Shown in pieces: positions 26,463 to 35,124 of a stretch of DNA of 64,000 bases; within the stretch, counting starts at the first letter, position 1; each line of letters starts with the position of its first letter. The stretch comes from JAVKDP01 sp040222185 (GTDB lineage Bacteria; Bacteroidota; Rhodothermia; Balneolales; Balneolaceae), in assembly GCA_040222185.1 (NCBI GenBank), contig JAVKDP010000054.1, forward strand, positions 1-64,000, in the 5' to 3' direction. The notes beneath the pieces are model-generated. The model was given only the letters and a program-made list of their open reading frames with translations, made no database searches and was not told the DNA's origin. The position numbers and the translations under genes were made by a program.

Positions 26463-29228
26463 TTATTCACTACGTAGACTTTTAATGGGGTTTTGCATAG
26501 CTGCTTTTATAGTTTGAAAGCTTAACGCCAACCAGGCGAGACCAAGAGAAGCTACCCCGGCAATCAGGAAAATAAAGATGTCTATCTGTATTCTGTATTC
26601 GAAGTTTTGAAGCCAGTCATCCATTAAATACCAGGCCAGGGGAGTGGCAATAATCAAGGCTAAACCAATAAGTATGGTTACCTCCTTAGATAACATAAAA
26701 ACTATGTTCCGAACGGAAGCGCCCATTACTTTGCGAACCCCAATCTCTTTAGTTTTTCGCTCTATAGTGAACGAGATTAAACCAATTAACCCAAGTATTG
26801 CAATAAATATAGCAAGTGATGTAAAAACACTTACCACTTTAGCAATCTGCTGCTCGGATTCATACTGGGCAAATAGTTGGTCGTCCAGGAAAGTGTAATC
26901 AAAAGGTAAATCACCAGCAATGGCAGTCCATTCTTGTTGAATACTTTCAATCAAAGACCTGGCATTATCCAAACTGTTGATGCGAACTGAAAGAAAGCTA
27001 TTCGGACCTCTCCATATATTACTGCTTTCATGGAAAATCGCCATGGGTAGAATATTATAATGCAATGAAGAGCTGTTGAAATTCTTAACCACACCAATTA
27101 TTTCGTACTGAAAATCATTGCCACTAAACAAAATAGATTCTCCAAGCGGAAAGTTCGGATTATTCGATGCTCGCGCACCCCAGTTTAATTGGTCAACTGC
27201 TGCTTCATTAAGTATAGCATATCTTTCATTCACAGTAGCATTTTCTTCGAATTGCTTTCCTTTTACTATCTCGAAGCCCATTGTTGGAATGAAATGGTCA
27301 TCCACAACCACCGAGTTTAATGATATCTCTGGCTCAGAACTCCCATATACAGCTCCAAAGTCTTCGTACCACATGTTGGGAGGAACTGAGTTAGAACGAG
27401 CCGCTTGTAATACTCCGGCTTTGGCAGAAACAGCCTGTTTAAACGTTTCCGCACTTTCACCGATTTGTTCGATATTCTCAATTATCAGGACATTATCTTT
27501 TTCAAAACCAAGGTTTTTGTTTTGCAGAAAATGTAGTTGTTGATAGATAATTATGCTGCTGGAAACCAGTATGATGGAGATAGCAAACTGAAAAACCACT
27601 AAGAAGTTTCTTAGTTGTGCAAAAGACAGTTTGCTATTAGAAACAGATGGTAGCTTGCTTTTAAAAGCTTCAATCGGATTAAAAGAAGTCAGGTATAAAG
27701 CAGGGTAAATGCCCGAAATCAAACCGATGACTATGGTAAACCCAAAAATGCCAATAAGGTACAAAGGAGCCAGAAGATCAGATAGTACCAGCTGTTTGGC
27801 AGCAATTTGGTTGAAAGGTTCAATAGCAACGAGAATAAGACCTATTGCAATTAATAAACTCAGAAAGGCAAAGAGAATGGACTCAGATAGAAACTGAACA
27901 ATCAGGTTAATTTTCTGTGAACCTAAAGTTTTACGTATTCCTACTTCCTTGGCTCGTTGAACTGATCTGGCCGAAGATAAATTCATGAAGTTAATACAAG
28001 CTAAAAGAATTATCAGAATAGCTATGCTGGAGAATACGTACACATAGAAAATATCACTGACTACTCCAATACGATTACCAGCCTCGGTCGCTTTCAGATG
28101 AATATCAGTTATTGGGGTCAAAAACATATTCCATGATTTATCTGATCCATCGAAATCTTCAGCAGTCATACCAAAAGCTGAATAAAGTTTAGCTTCTGCA
28201 TGTTTTTCCAATATTGAAGGTAGTTTTTCCCTTACCTGGTCAATAGAAGCATGCTCATTAAGTACCGCGTAGGTAACAAAGATTGTCCATAGCCAGGTAT
28301 CTTCCCGGCGCGTTACATTAGGATAAGAAGACAGCGAAGAAAGTAAATCAAACTTGAAATGAGAGTTCTTTGGCATCTCCTTTACCACTCCAGTAATCTC
28401 AAATGAGGTTTCATTACCGGGATTACCAACAGTAATAGAGCGACCAAGTGCTGGCTCACCGTCAAAGTATCGCTTACTTGTTTCCTCAGTTATAACAAAA
28501 GAATAAGGTTTGTTGAGAGCTTCACTGGGAGTCCCTTCCACAAACTCCATAGTAAAAACATCAAAAAAAGTAGAATCAGAAGCCAAAACACTTGGTTCTT
28601 CGAAATACCTGACGCCTGAAGAGCCATCCTGGATTGTTACCAGGAGGTCACTTTGATTATTAACCCTAACAATGGTTTCGATCTCGGGTAGTTCATCCTT
28701 GAGTATACCAGCTACACCGGGACCTGTAGATGAGAACCTGCTTTCAAAATTATTCCACATGTTCGTTTGATCGACCCTGTAAATACGGTCAGCTTTTTCA
28801 TGGAATGTATCATAGCTAGTTTCGTCTTGAACATATAGAAATATGATAAAACAACAGGCCATTCCTATTGCCAGGCCAGATATATTTATAAAAGAGTATC
28901 CTGGTTGACGCTTAAAATTTCTTAGTAATACTTTTAAAACATTAGGTAGTAAAGCAGGAATCCACCATGATGATGACCACTTAGATTTTGGCTCATTGGT
29001 AGCACTTGTAAATTGAAATTCATCTATTACCTCAGTGAATCCATCCTCAATTCCTTTTGTAGCTTTGAGAAAGGCCTCCTCAGCGTTTGAACCTTCATTT
29101 ATCCGAGCTTCTATTGTATCCCGTAAATGGGCTTCCAGTTCTTCAATAGCACCGGGCTCAAGCTCCCTGTATTTTGATAATGAGTTTCGCCACTCCTGAA
29201 TTCTTTGTTCCAAATCAATATTGCTCAT
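26463..29228 (-). CDS. Orphan ABC-type permease (MacB/FtsX duplicated, ADOP-like), second copy
   Basis: A 921-residue permease. Residues ~1-75 form a helical prefix domain (LEPGAIEELEAHLRDTIEAR). Two MacB-periplasmic plus FtsX halves follow: first TM ~113-133 with GLAIGMACCFIIFLYV, a periplasmic loop with the NxRxYRVDQ-type strand, then FtsX helices with KEVGIRKTLGSQK (~400-520). A second MacB-like loop (~565-775) and a final FtsX block with KEIGVRKVMGASVRN complete it. No ATPase gene is nearby. Duplicated permeases with a prefix domain and a PadR regulator match the ADOP arrangement (duplicated orphan permeases). The cargo is unknown; export of a toxic compound or lipoprotein is possible. 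It starts 2 bases after the first copy. Confidence 0.85.
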   Translation of the reverse strand: MSNIDLEQRIQEWRNSLSKYRELEPGAIEELEAHLRDTIEARINEGSNAEEAFLKATKGIEDGFTEVIDEFQFTSATNEPKSKWSSSWWIPALLPNVLKVLLRNFKRQPGYSFINISGLAIGMACCFIIFLYVQDETSYDTFHEKADRIYRVDQTNMWNNFESRFSSTGPGVAGILKDELPEIETIVRVNNQSDLLVTIQDGSSGVRYFEEPSVLASDSTFFDVFTMEFVEGTPSEALNKPYSFVITEETSKRYFDGEPALGRSITVGNPGNETSFEITGVVKEMPKNSHFKFDLLSSLSSYPNVTRREDTWLWTIFVTYAVLNEHASIDQVREKLPSILEKHAEAKLYSAFGMTAEDFDGSDKSWNMFLTPITDIHLKATEAGNRIGVVSDIFYVYVFSSIAILIILLACINFMNLSSARSVQRAKEVGIRKTLGSQKINLIVQFLSESILFAFLSLLIAIGLILVAIEPFNQIAAKQLVLSDLLAPLYLIGIFGFTIVIGLISGIYPALYLTSFNPIEAFKSKLPSVSNSKLSFAQLRNFLVVFQFAISIILVSSSIIIYQQLHFLQNKNLGFEKDNVLIIENIEQIGESAETFKQAVSAKAGVLQAARSNSVPPNMWYEDFGAVYGSSEPEISLNSVVVDDHFIPTMGFEIVKGKQFEENATVNERYAILNEAAVDQLNWGARASNNPNFPLGESILFSGNDFQYEIIGVVKNFNSSSLHYNILPMAIFHESSNIWRGPNSFLSVRINSLDNARSLIESIQQEWTAIAGDLPFDYTFLDDQLFAQYESEQQIAKVVSVFTSLAIFIAILGLIGLISFTIERKTKEIGVRKVMGASVRNIVFMLSKEVTILIGLALIIATPLAWYLMDDWLQNFEYRIQIDIFIFLIAGVASLGLAWLALSFQTIKAAMQNPIKSLRSE
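28951..29160 (-). repeat. 210-bp near-identical tract shared with the other permease (copy A)
   Basis: By eye this stretch differs from 31614-31823 at about 10 of 210 positions with no gap, roughly 95% identity. It encodes most of the prefix domain up to the first membrane helix. The flanking DNA of the two genes is clearly less alike, which suggests gene conversion. Confidence 0.8.
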
Positions 29229-29230
29229 AA

Positions 29231-31891
29231 TTATTCACTCTTTAAGCTTTTTACAGGATTTGCAAGGGAAGCTTTTATCGTTTGATAGCTCACAGTTATT
29301 AAAGTTGAGGTAATTATAATTAGCCCTGCTAATAATATTTCCCAGAACCCAAGTTGAACCTGGTAGGCAAAGTTTTGAAGCCATCTATCAACCCCAAAAA
29401 CTGAAAAGGGGATCGCAATCAAAAAGCCGATAAGTACGAGTAGGAAAAAATTCTTCGTGATTAAACTTACAATCTGTGCAATGCTGGCACCTAGAATCTT
29501 ATGTAGTGCTATTGTTTTCTGCATTTTTAAAATCATAAAAGAAGTAAGGCCAAAAAGCCCCATACTTGATACAATAATTGCAAGGATTGACAGGAAGCTA
29601 AAAAGGGCCTGGAGCTTGGTGTCTCTGTCATGAAGTTGGTTTAAACTGTCATTGATATAGAAACTATAGAAAGCACTTTCAGGAGAAGATGATCTCCATG
29701 CTTCTTCTATTATAGAATGAGTACGGGGTTTATTTTCGGGCAAGATCTTTATTGAGACAAAAGTCTTCCAATAATTACCCTCAGAAAAATTTAGTATTAG
29801 TGGGTCAACTTCCTCATAAAGCGAGGTCGTATGGAAATCTTCAAGTACTCCGATAACTACTCCGTTCTCACTGTTCCTATTCCAATCCAGGGGTTTACCC
29901 AATGCATTTTCAGGCGATCCCCAACCTAACTCTTTTACCGCTCGTTCATTTATAATAAAGTTCGCTCGGTCAGATGCAATTTCAGGATTGAAATTACGTC
30001 CTGCTTTGAGTTTCATTCCATAGGTATCAATAAAGAACTCATCAGAAACATAGTTCTGGAATCTCTTGGTAACATCCAGTTCAGGAATTCTAAATGTTTT
30101 GCTGTCATAATTAATGTCGTTTACAGGTACTCTTTTTGAAATAGAAAAACCCGAAATGCCAGATTGAGATTGGATGCTTTCAATAAAAGCAGTTTCGTTT
30201 TCAGGATAGGGTACAACCAGTATATGTTCTTTCTCAAAGCCCAGATTTTTGCTCTGGATAAACGAAAGCTGTTTATACATAACCGAAGTGCCTATAATCA
30301 ATACGACCGATACAGCAAACTGGAAAACAACCAATACTCTTCTAAGAAGTTCTGTTTTTTTTGAATTCGAGTTACTGGTCTTGAAAATTGCAGTAGGCAT
30401 AAACCTTGAAAGGAAAACCGCTGGATAGGATCCAGCCAATAAGGCTACGATTACGATTAATACAAGAAATGAGGCTAAAGTAACCGGTTCGAAAAAACTT
30501 CCGAATTGAATATTAATCCCACCGACATTATTAAAGAAAGGGATAAAAGCTTTGGCTAAAAGCAGGCCAATAAAACCGGCTATGGTAGTAAGAAATGCAG
30601 TTTCTCCCAGAAACTGGAAAATTATATGACTTCTTAATGATCCATTGGCTTTTCGGATACCAATTTCTTTGGCTCTTCCAAAACCATTAGCTGTTGCAAG
30701 ATTGACAAAATTAATACAGCCAATTATGAGTAGAATAATTGCAAGTGAGGAGAATAAATAGATATAAGAAATAGTACCATTTGGTTTAAAACCTCCTGCA
30801 AATTCAGAGTATAAATGAATAGAGGAAATGGGTTCGAGGTGAACCTGAGTTTTAAACTTTGAATTGGGGTCTTTTCCGGACTGTTCGTCTACGAATGGGC
30901 CGATCTTTTTTTCTAATGAGGCAATGTCAGCATTTGGAGATAAAGACACATATAGCCAGATGGATTTATGAGAACCCCAGTTATCCTTTTCTGTTTCCAG
31001 GTTTAAAGCTGAAGCCAGGAAGTCGAATTTGAAATGAGTATTATCTGGTAAATCTTTAAGAACACCGGTTACCATAAGCTCTAGTGAGTCTTCCGGATAA
31101 CCTTTAAATGATAGTGATTTGCCAATTGGGCTTAGTTCACCAAAGTATTTATCTGCGGTAGATTTGGTAATTACAACTGTGCCAGGAAGTGATAATGCGG
31201 TGGCAGGATTCCCTTGAATCATATCAAAGGTTAAAACATCAAAAACATTACTATCTGTGAAATAAAACCCATTTTCATTGAAATGATTCCCATCAAAACC
31301 AACTACAGGTTGAAAGGCTTTCCAAAAGCGGGTGGCATTTTCGATTTCGGGGAAGTTTTGTTGAATAGCAGGGCCCATAGGAACCTGTGAACGGGCCGAT
31401 TTAAACTCTCCGCTACTATTTGACCTTGTTTTAACCACCCTGTAGGTATTTTCAGAGTTGGTATGGAAGTTATCAAAGGAGAGTTCTTGTTTAACATAGA
31501 ACAGCACCAGGATACTGCAAGCCATACCAATTGCCAATCCCGAAACATTTATAAAAGTGTATCCGGGTTTTCTTTTGAAGGTCCTGAGAAGCACCTTTAG
31601 AATATTTGGTAACAAAGCAGGAATCCACCATGATGATGCCCATTTAGATTTTGGCTCATTAGTAGCGCTTGTAAATTGAAATTCATCTATTACCTCATTG
31701 AATCCATCCTCAATTCCTTTTGTAGCTTTGAGAAAGGCCTCCTCATCGTTTGAACCTTCATTTATCCGAGCTTCAATGGTATCCCGTAAATGAGCTTCCA
31801 GTTCTTCAATAGCACCGGGTTCAAGGTTTCTATTCTTGAATAAACCTTTTTTCCAATTGCTGATAGCTGTTTCTAAATGGAAAACACTCAT
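29231..31891 (-). CDS. Orphan ABC-type permease (MacB/FtsX duplicated, ADOP-like), first copy
   Basis: An 886-residue paralogue of the next gene downstream, with the same order: prefix domain (~1-75), first membrane helix with GLAIGMACSILVLFYV, a MacB-like periplasmic loop, FtsX helices with KEIGIRKANGSLRSH (~400-520), a second periplasmic loop, and a final FtsX block with KTIALHKILGASIAQ. In the last block the usual KEIGVRK motif is replaced by KTIALHK. Outside the prefix the two permeases are far less alike. It begins 8 bases after padR, so PadR-permease-permease form one operon. Confidence 0.85.
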   Translation of the reverse strand: MSVFHLETAISNWKKGLFKNRNLEPGAIEELEAHLRDTIEARINEGSNDEEAFLKATKGIEDGFNEVIDEFQFTSATNEPKSKWASSWWIPALLPNILKVLLRTFKRKPGYTFINVSGLAIGMACSILVLFYVKQELSFDNFHTNSENTYRVVKTRSNSSGEFKSARSQVPMGPAIQQNFPEIENATRFWKAFQPVVGFDGNHFNENGFYFTDSNVFDVLTFDMIQGNPATALSLPGTVVITKSTADKYFGELSPIGKSLSFKGYPEDSLELMVTGVLKDLPDNTHFKFDFLASALNLETEKDNWGSHKSIWLYVSLSPNADIASLEKKIGPFVDEQSGKDPNSKFKTQVHLEPISSIHLYSEFAGGFKPNGTISYIYLFSSLAIILLIIGCINFVNLATANGFGRAKEIGIRKANGSLRSHIIFQFLGETAFLTTIAGFIGLLLAKAFIPFFNNVGGINIQFGSFFEPVTLASFLVLIVIVALLAGSYPAVFLSRFMPTAIFKTSNSNSKKTELLRRVLVVFQFAVSVVLIIGTSVMYKQLSFIQSKNLGFEKEHILVVPYPENETAFIESIQSQSGISGFSISKRVPVNDINYDSKTFRIPELDVTKRFQNYVSDEFFIDTYGMKLKAGRNFNPEIASDRANFIINERAVKELGWGSPENALGKPLDWNRNSENGVVIGVLEDFHTTSLYEEVDPLILNFSEGNYWKTFVSIKILPENKPRTHSIIEEAWRSSSPESAFYSFYINDSLNQLHDRDTKLQALFSFLSILAIIVSSMGLFGLTSFMILKMQKTIALHKILGASIAQIVSLITKNFFLLVLIGFLIAIPFSVFGVDRWLQNFAYQVQLGFWEILLAGLIIITSTLITVSYQTIKASLANPVKSLKSE
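31614..31823 (-). repeat. 210-bp near-identical tract shared with the other permease (copy B)
   Basis: Partner of 28951-29160, same length and orientation, with about 10 differences by eye. Several of these change the encoded residue (for example Ser to Ala and Thr to Asn). Confidence 0.8.
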
Positions 31892-31899
31892 ACTTTCTC

Positions 31900-32247
31900 T
31901 TAACTAGTTGAAGGTGAAGATTCTAACCCATCCCATAAGCCTACTAAAGCATTATGCATGTTTAACCAGTGTTTTTTCTCTAATACAAGTGCTTCTTTAC
32001 CAGTTTTGGTTAGTCCATAATATTTGCGTTTCCGGCCATTTTCCTGAATCTCCCATCTTGATTGAATGAGACCTTCGGAGTTTAACCGGTGTAAGACAGG
32101 GTAGAGCATGGCTTCCGACCATTGCCATTCGCCTCCGGATATTTTTAAGATATCCTGTAAGATTTGGTAACCATAACTATCGCCTTTCGCGAGTATGGAT
32201 AAAATCATTGGTTTTGATGAAGCAGCTTTTAATTCCCGTGAGATCAT
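31900..32247 (-). CDS. PadR-family transcriptional regulator
   Basis: A 115-residue winged-helix repressor. SILAKGDSYGYQILQDI is the family's helix 1-2 signature, followed by EWQWSEAMLYPVLHRLNSEGLI (recognition helix) and the wing segment GRKRKYYGLTKTGKEAL. A short C-terminal helix gives dimerisation. It is the first gene of the operon with the two ADOP-like permeases. Two palindromes sit 24-77 bases upstream of its start, so autorepression with induction by the permeases' cargo is a reasonable inference. Confidence 0.9.
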   Translation of the reverse strand: MISRELKAASSKPMILSILAKGDSYGYQILQDILKISGGEWQWSEAMLYPVLHRLNSEGLIQSRWEIQENGRKRKYYGLTKTGKEALVLEKKHWLNMHNALVGLWDGLESSPSTS

Positions 32248-32270
32248 AATATTCAGATTTTTGAACGTGT

Positions 32271-32287
32271 ACCTAATTCACTTAGGT
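32271..32287. promoter_or_regulatory. Candidate PadR operator, proximal
   Basis: ACCTAATTCACTTAGGT is a 17-base imperfect palindrome (arms ACCTAA and TTAGGT). It lies 23 bases upstream of the padR start and differs at only one position from the distal site at 32306-32322. Confidence 0.7.
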
Positions 32288-32303
32288 AAGTTGCAAAATC
32301 TTT

Positions 32304-32324
32304 TTACCTAATTCAATTAGGTAA
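32304..32324. promoter_or_regulatory. Candidate PadR operator, distal
   Basis: The 21 bases from 32304 form a perfect palindrome around a central C: TTACCTAATT, then C, then AATTAGGTAA. The core repeats the proximal operator 35 bases (centre to centre) away, about three and a half helical turns. A TTGCAA on the minus strand between the two sites may be part of the padR promoter. Confidence 0.72.
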
Positions 32325-32449
32325 TAGAATATTTACAGAATTATCTCAAAACGCATCCTGAATTCATTTAAGGATTTTAAAAAGTTATTTAAAGACCTGT
32401 GATGGTTTTAAGTACTAACAGATTTAAAGATAAACCTTTTACTTACTTA

Positions 32450-33241
32450 TCAGAGTTTCCCGATCAACCCGGTAACCAGCTTAGCAAAAACTTCTTTCTT
32501 CATTTCAGCAGCGTCTTTTACTTCATCGTGATCCAGCTTTTGATCAGTAACACCGGCTGCAGCATTGGTAATAAGGGAGATGGCAACTGCTTTGGTTCCA
32601 ATACGAGCAGCTTCAAGAAGTTCGGGGGCAGTACTCATGCCAACAGCATCGCCATGAAGGCTTCGAAAGGCGTGTATTTCACTCTTGGTTTCATAATTAG
32701 GGCCGGTTACATACAAATAACTTCCCTGCTTGGTAGGAATATTAAGTTCCTGGGCTATGGTTCTTGCTTTACCTGATGTAGCAACCAATTCATCTTTCCA
32801 GTTGTTATCATCTGGAAAGTCGAGTTTTTTAGCCGGACTAAGGATATTGTTGATAACCATTAAATCCCCGACACGAAAATCCAGGTTTATGCCACCGGCT
32901 GCATTGGATATGATGAGCTTATCTACACTAAATGCATTTGCCAGTTGTACCGGGAGTACCGTTTTATCAAAACCATAGCCCTCATAAAAATGGAATCGTC
33001 CGGAAAATGCCAATACAGATTTCCCATTTATATCTCCAAAGATTAAGGAACCAGTATGTCCTTCTACGGTAGACTGGGGAAATGATGGAATGGTTGAATA
33101 AGAAACAGATATTGGGTTTTGAATTTCATCTCCAAAACTTCCTAATCCTGAACCAAGAATTACAGCAGCATCTATAGAGCTGGGAAAACCCAAACTTACA
33201 AGATGGTTTTTTATGACATGTATATGCTCAGGAAGGGACAT
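32450..33241 (-). CDS. Purine-nucleoside phosphorylase (PNP-I family)
   Basis: A 263-residue enzyme that cleaves purine nucleosides with phosphate to give base and ribose-1-phosphate. Motifs in order are ILGSGLGSFGDEI (phosphate loop), EGHTGSLIFGDING, GRFHFYEGY (His/Tyr phosphate and ribose contacts), ISNAAGGIN, TGPNYETKSE (Glu) and GMSTAPE, plus SLITNAAAGV with the purine-contacting Asn. This is the trimeric guanosine/inosine-type PNP, not DeoD. Its start overlaps the MBL-fold gene by 14 bases. Confidence 0.92.
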   Translation of the reverse strand: MSLPEHIHVIKNHLVSLGFPSSIDAAVILGSGLGSFGDEIQNPISVSYSTIPSFPQSTVEGHTGSLIFGDINGKSVLAFSGRFHFYEGYGFDKTVLPVQLANAFSVDKLIISNAAGGINLDFRVGDLMVINNILSPAKKLDFPDDNNWKDELVATSGKARTIAQELNIPTKQGSYLYVTGPNYETKSEIHAFRSLHGDAVGMSTAPELLEAARIGTKAVAISLITNAAAGVTDQKLDHDEVKDAAEMKKEVFAKLVTGLIGKL

Positions 33242-34058
33242 AAGATTCTATTGTTTCTGTACTATACCCAAGTTTGTCATCGTAGTCGATGAGATTGAAT
33301 ATGGGCGTAAAGTCATCATGAAAGCCTAAGATGGTATATCCTTCATCAAAAGCAATTTTTGCTAGTCTTTCCCTTTGCTTTTGGCTTGTTTCGGGGTCAA
33401 AGTCATATTTGGCAGCAAATTTACGATTTACCTGCCCTTTGGTAGCGATAACATCACCAGCCTGCATATACTTCTCATTACCATCATCAAAAAGCAAAAC
33501 CAGGTGAAACTCTGTATGCCCTCCAATCTTTTCGACTTTGATTTCAGGATAAGGCTGATCTTCAGCCTCCAGGAAATTCATATCAGCTCTTGCATCCAGA
33601 AAAGCAACAAACCCTGTTTTTTCCTCATCATAGAATACATCCTTAGCCATTACTCTTTCCCAATCTTCCCTGGATACCCAGATTTTGGCATCAGGAAAAG
33701 TAAGTTCCCAATACCCATTTTCTCTGTGTGCAAGACCCCCTATATGATCATAATGCAAGTGGCTTAGGAAAACATCTGTTATATCAAATTCATCAAGACC
33801 ATGCTCTGCCAGATTATCTCGTATTACTTCTGGCCCGGTATCTTCCCCGAACTCACCAATTCCGCAATCAAAAAGAATTTTCTTATCCACTGTGGAAATT
33901 AGAAATGGGTTGAGCGAAATCTTTAGCGACGCCTTTGCGGGCTTGCCATCTCTCGGAATGCGGTTAAACTTTTTATCTAAACCGACAGAGAATGTACCCT
34001 CATAAAGTGCAGCGCAATAAGTCTTTTTAGGGTCGCTCACGTTCTTCGGCTTCGTCAA
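33228..34058 (-). CDS. MBL-fold metallo-hydrolase
   Basis: A 276-residue metallo-beta-lactamase-fold enzyme without a signal peptide. FLSHLHYDHIGG gives H100-x-H102-x-D104-H105. A further metal histidine is in KIGGHTEFH, an Asp in MQAGDVIA, and the closing His in LGFHDD. This places it in the broad lactonase/hydrolase group; substrate not determinable. It overlaps phoH by 32 bases at its start and PNP by 14 at its end, so the three share a transcript. Confidence 0.85.
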   Translation of the reverse strand: MTKPKNVSDPKKTYCAALYEGTFSVGLDKKFNRIPRDGKPAKASLKISLNPFLISTVDKKILFDCGIGEFGEDTGPEVIRDNLAEHGLDEFDITDVFLSHLHYDHIGGLAHRENGYWELTFPDAKIWVSREDWERVMAKDVFYDEEKTGFVAFLDARADMNFLEAEDQPYPEIKVEKIGGHTEFHLVLLFDDGNEKYMQAGDVIATKGQVNRKFAAKYDFDPETSQKQRERLAKIAFDEGYTILGFHDDFTPIFNLIDYDDKLGYSTETIESYVPS

Positions 34059-34953
34059 ATTTTTCGTAGGCGTTTATGATGTCTCGTACCAGTTTATGCC
34101 TTACAACGTCTTCTTCTCCAAGATATACAAAGTCGATACCTTCAATACCTTTAAGGATTTTCTGTATCGATACCAGCCCAGATTGTTGTCTTCGGGGTAA
34201 ATCTGTTTGAGTAATATCTCCTGTAATTATAGCACGGCTATTAAACCCTATTCTTGTAAGGAACATCTTCATTTGGGTGTTCGTAGCATTTTGCGCTTCA
34301 TCAAGTATTACAAATGCATTATTTAATGTACGTCCGCGCATATAGGCAAGAGGAGCAATCTCTATAACATTCTTTGATAGATAATGATCCAGTTTATCCT
34401 CATCAATCATATCTTCTAAAGCATCATAAAGGGGACGTAAGTATGGATCAATCTTCTCTTTTAAATCCCCTGGTAAGAATCCCAGATTTTCACCTGCTTC
34501 AACAGCGGGTCTCGCAAGTATGATTTTTTGAACTCTTCTTTCTTTTAGTGCTTTTACAGCCAGGGCAACAGAAGTATAGGTTTTCCCTGTACCAGCAGGT
34601 CCAATAGCGAATACAATATCATGCTTAGCCGAGGACTTATAGATTTCTTTTTGACCCGGAGTTTTGGCAAGTACAGCTTGTCCTTTATGTGTATAAAGGA
34701 TTAGTTCGCCGTTTCCAATATCTATAGGACTCTTCTTATACTTGAGTTCTCCTGTTTTGAGTGCAATAAGAGTATTCACATCGTCTTCGCCCACCGTTTT
34801 TTTCCGGCCTGCTACCTCTATCATACCCTCAATAATCTCTTTAACAAGTGCAACTTCTTCACTTGGCCCTGTAATCTTTACCCGTTCACCCCTGGCATTA
34901 ATTTTTGTCTCCGGGAAGGACTTATCCAGTAGACGAAGGTTATGATCATGCAA
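34027..34953 (-). CDS. phoH: PhoH-family ATPase, N-terminus probably longer
   Basis: A cytoplasmic PhoH-type P-loop ATPase, often linked to RNA handling. From the TTG at 34953 there are 308 residues, with Walker A GPAGTGKT (118-125), Walker B FVILDEAQNA, ITGDITQTDLPRRQQSGL and a C-terminal FVYLGEEDVVRHKLV. The frame stays open upstream to 35038 and encodes a stretch (EDARTLLEQIIQLK, then DIDPISVFG) that reads as the usual PhoH N-terminus. No ATG, GTG or TTG lies in it; ATT or ATA codons near 35028 are the only candidates. Both the internal TTG and a rare start therefore need checking. It is followed by MBL-fold and PNP genes with overlaps. Confidence 0.9.
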   Translation of the reverse strand: MHDHNLRLLDKSFPETKINARGERVKITGPSEEVALVKEIIEGMIEVAGRKKTVGEDDVNTLIALKTGELKYKKSPIDIGNGELILYTHKGQAVLAKTPGQKEIYKSSAKHDIVFAIGPAGTGKTYTSVALAVKALKERRVQKIILARPAVEAGENLGFLPGDLKEKIDPYLRPLYDALEDMIDEDKLDHYLSKNVIEIAPLAYMRGRTLNNAFVILDEAQNATNTQMKMFLTRIGFNSRAIITGDITQTDLPRRQQSGLVSIQKILKGIEGIDFVYLGEEDVVRHKLVRDIINAYEKFDEAEERERP

Positions 34954-35124
34954 TCCAAAAACTGAAATCGGATCGATATCTTTAAGTTGGATAATTTGTT
35001 CTAAAAGTGTTCTAGCGTCTTCTATAATGCAGATTATTTAAAATTAAAAGGAATGAGAAAAGGTAGTGATTCGAAATTTGTAAAACCAGAATCCAATTGA
35101 TAAAGGCTTTTTTCGGCTTGTAGT

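Noticed and set aside
32271..32324. The two similar palindromes as a CRISPR-like or transposon-end repeat
   Set aside because: Only two short copies, no spacer series and no transposase; the position before padR fits operators far better.
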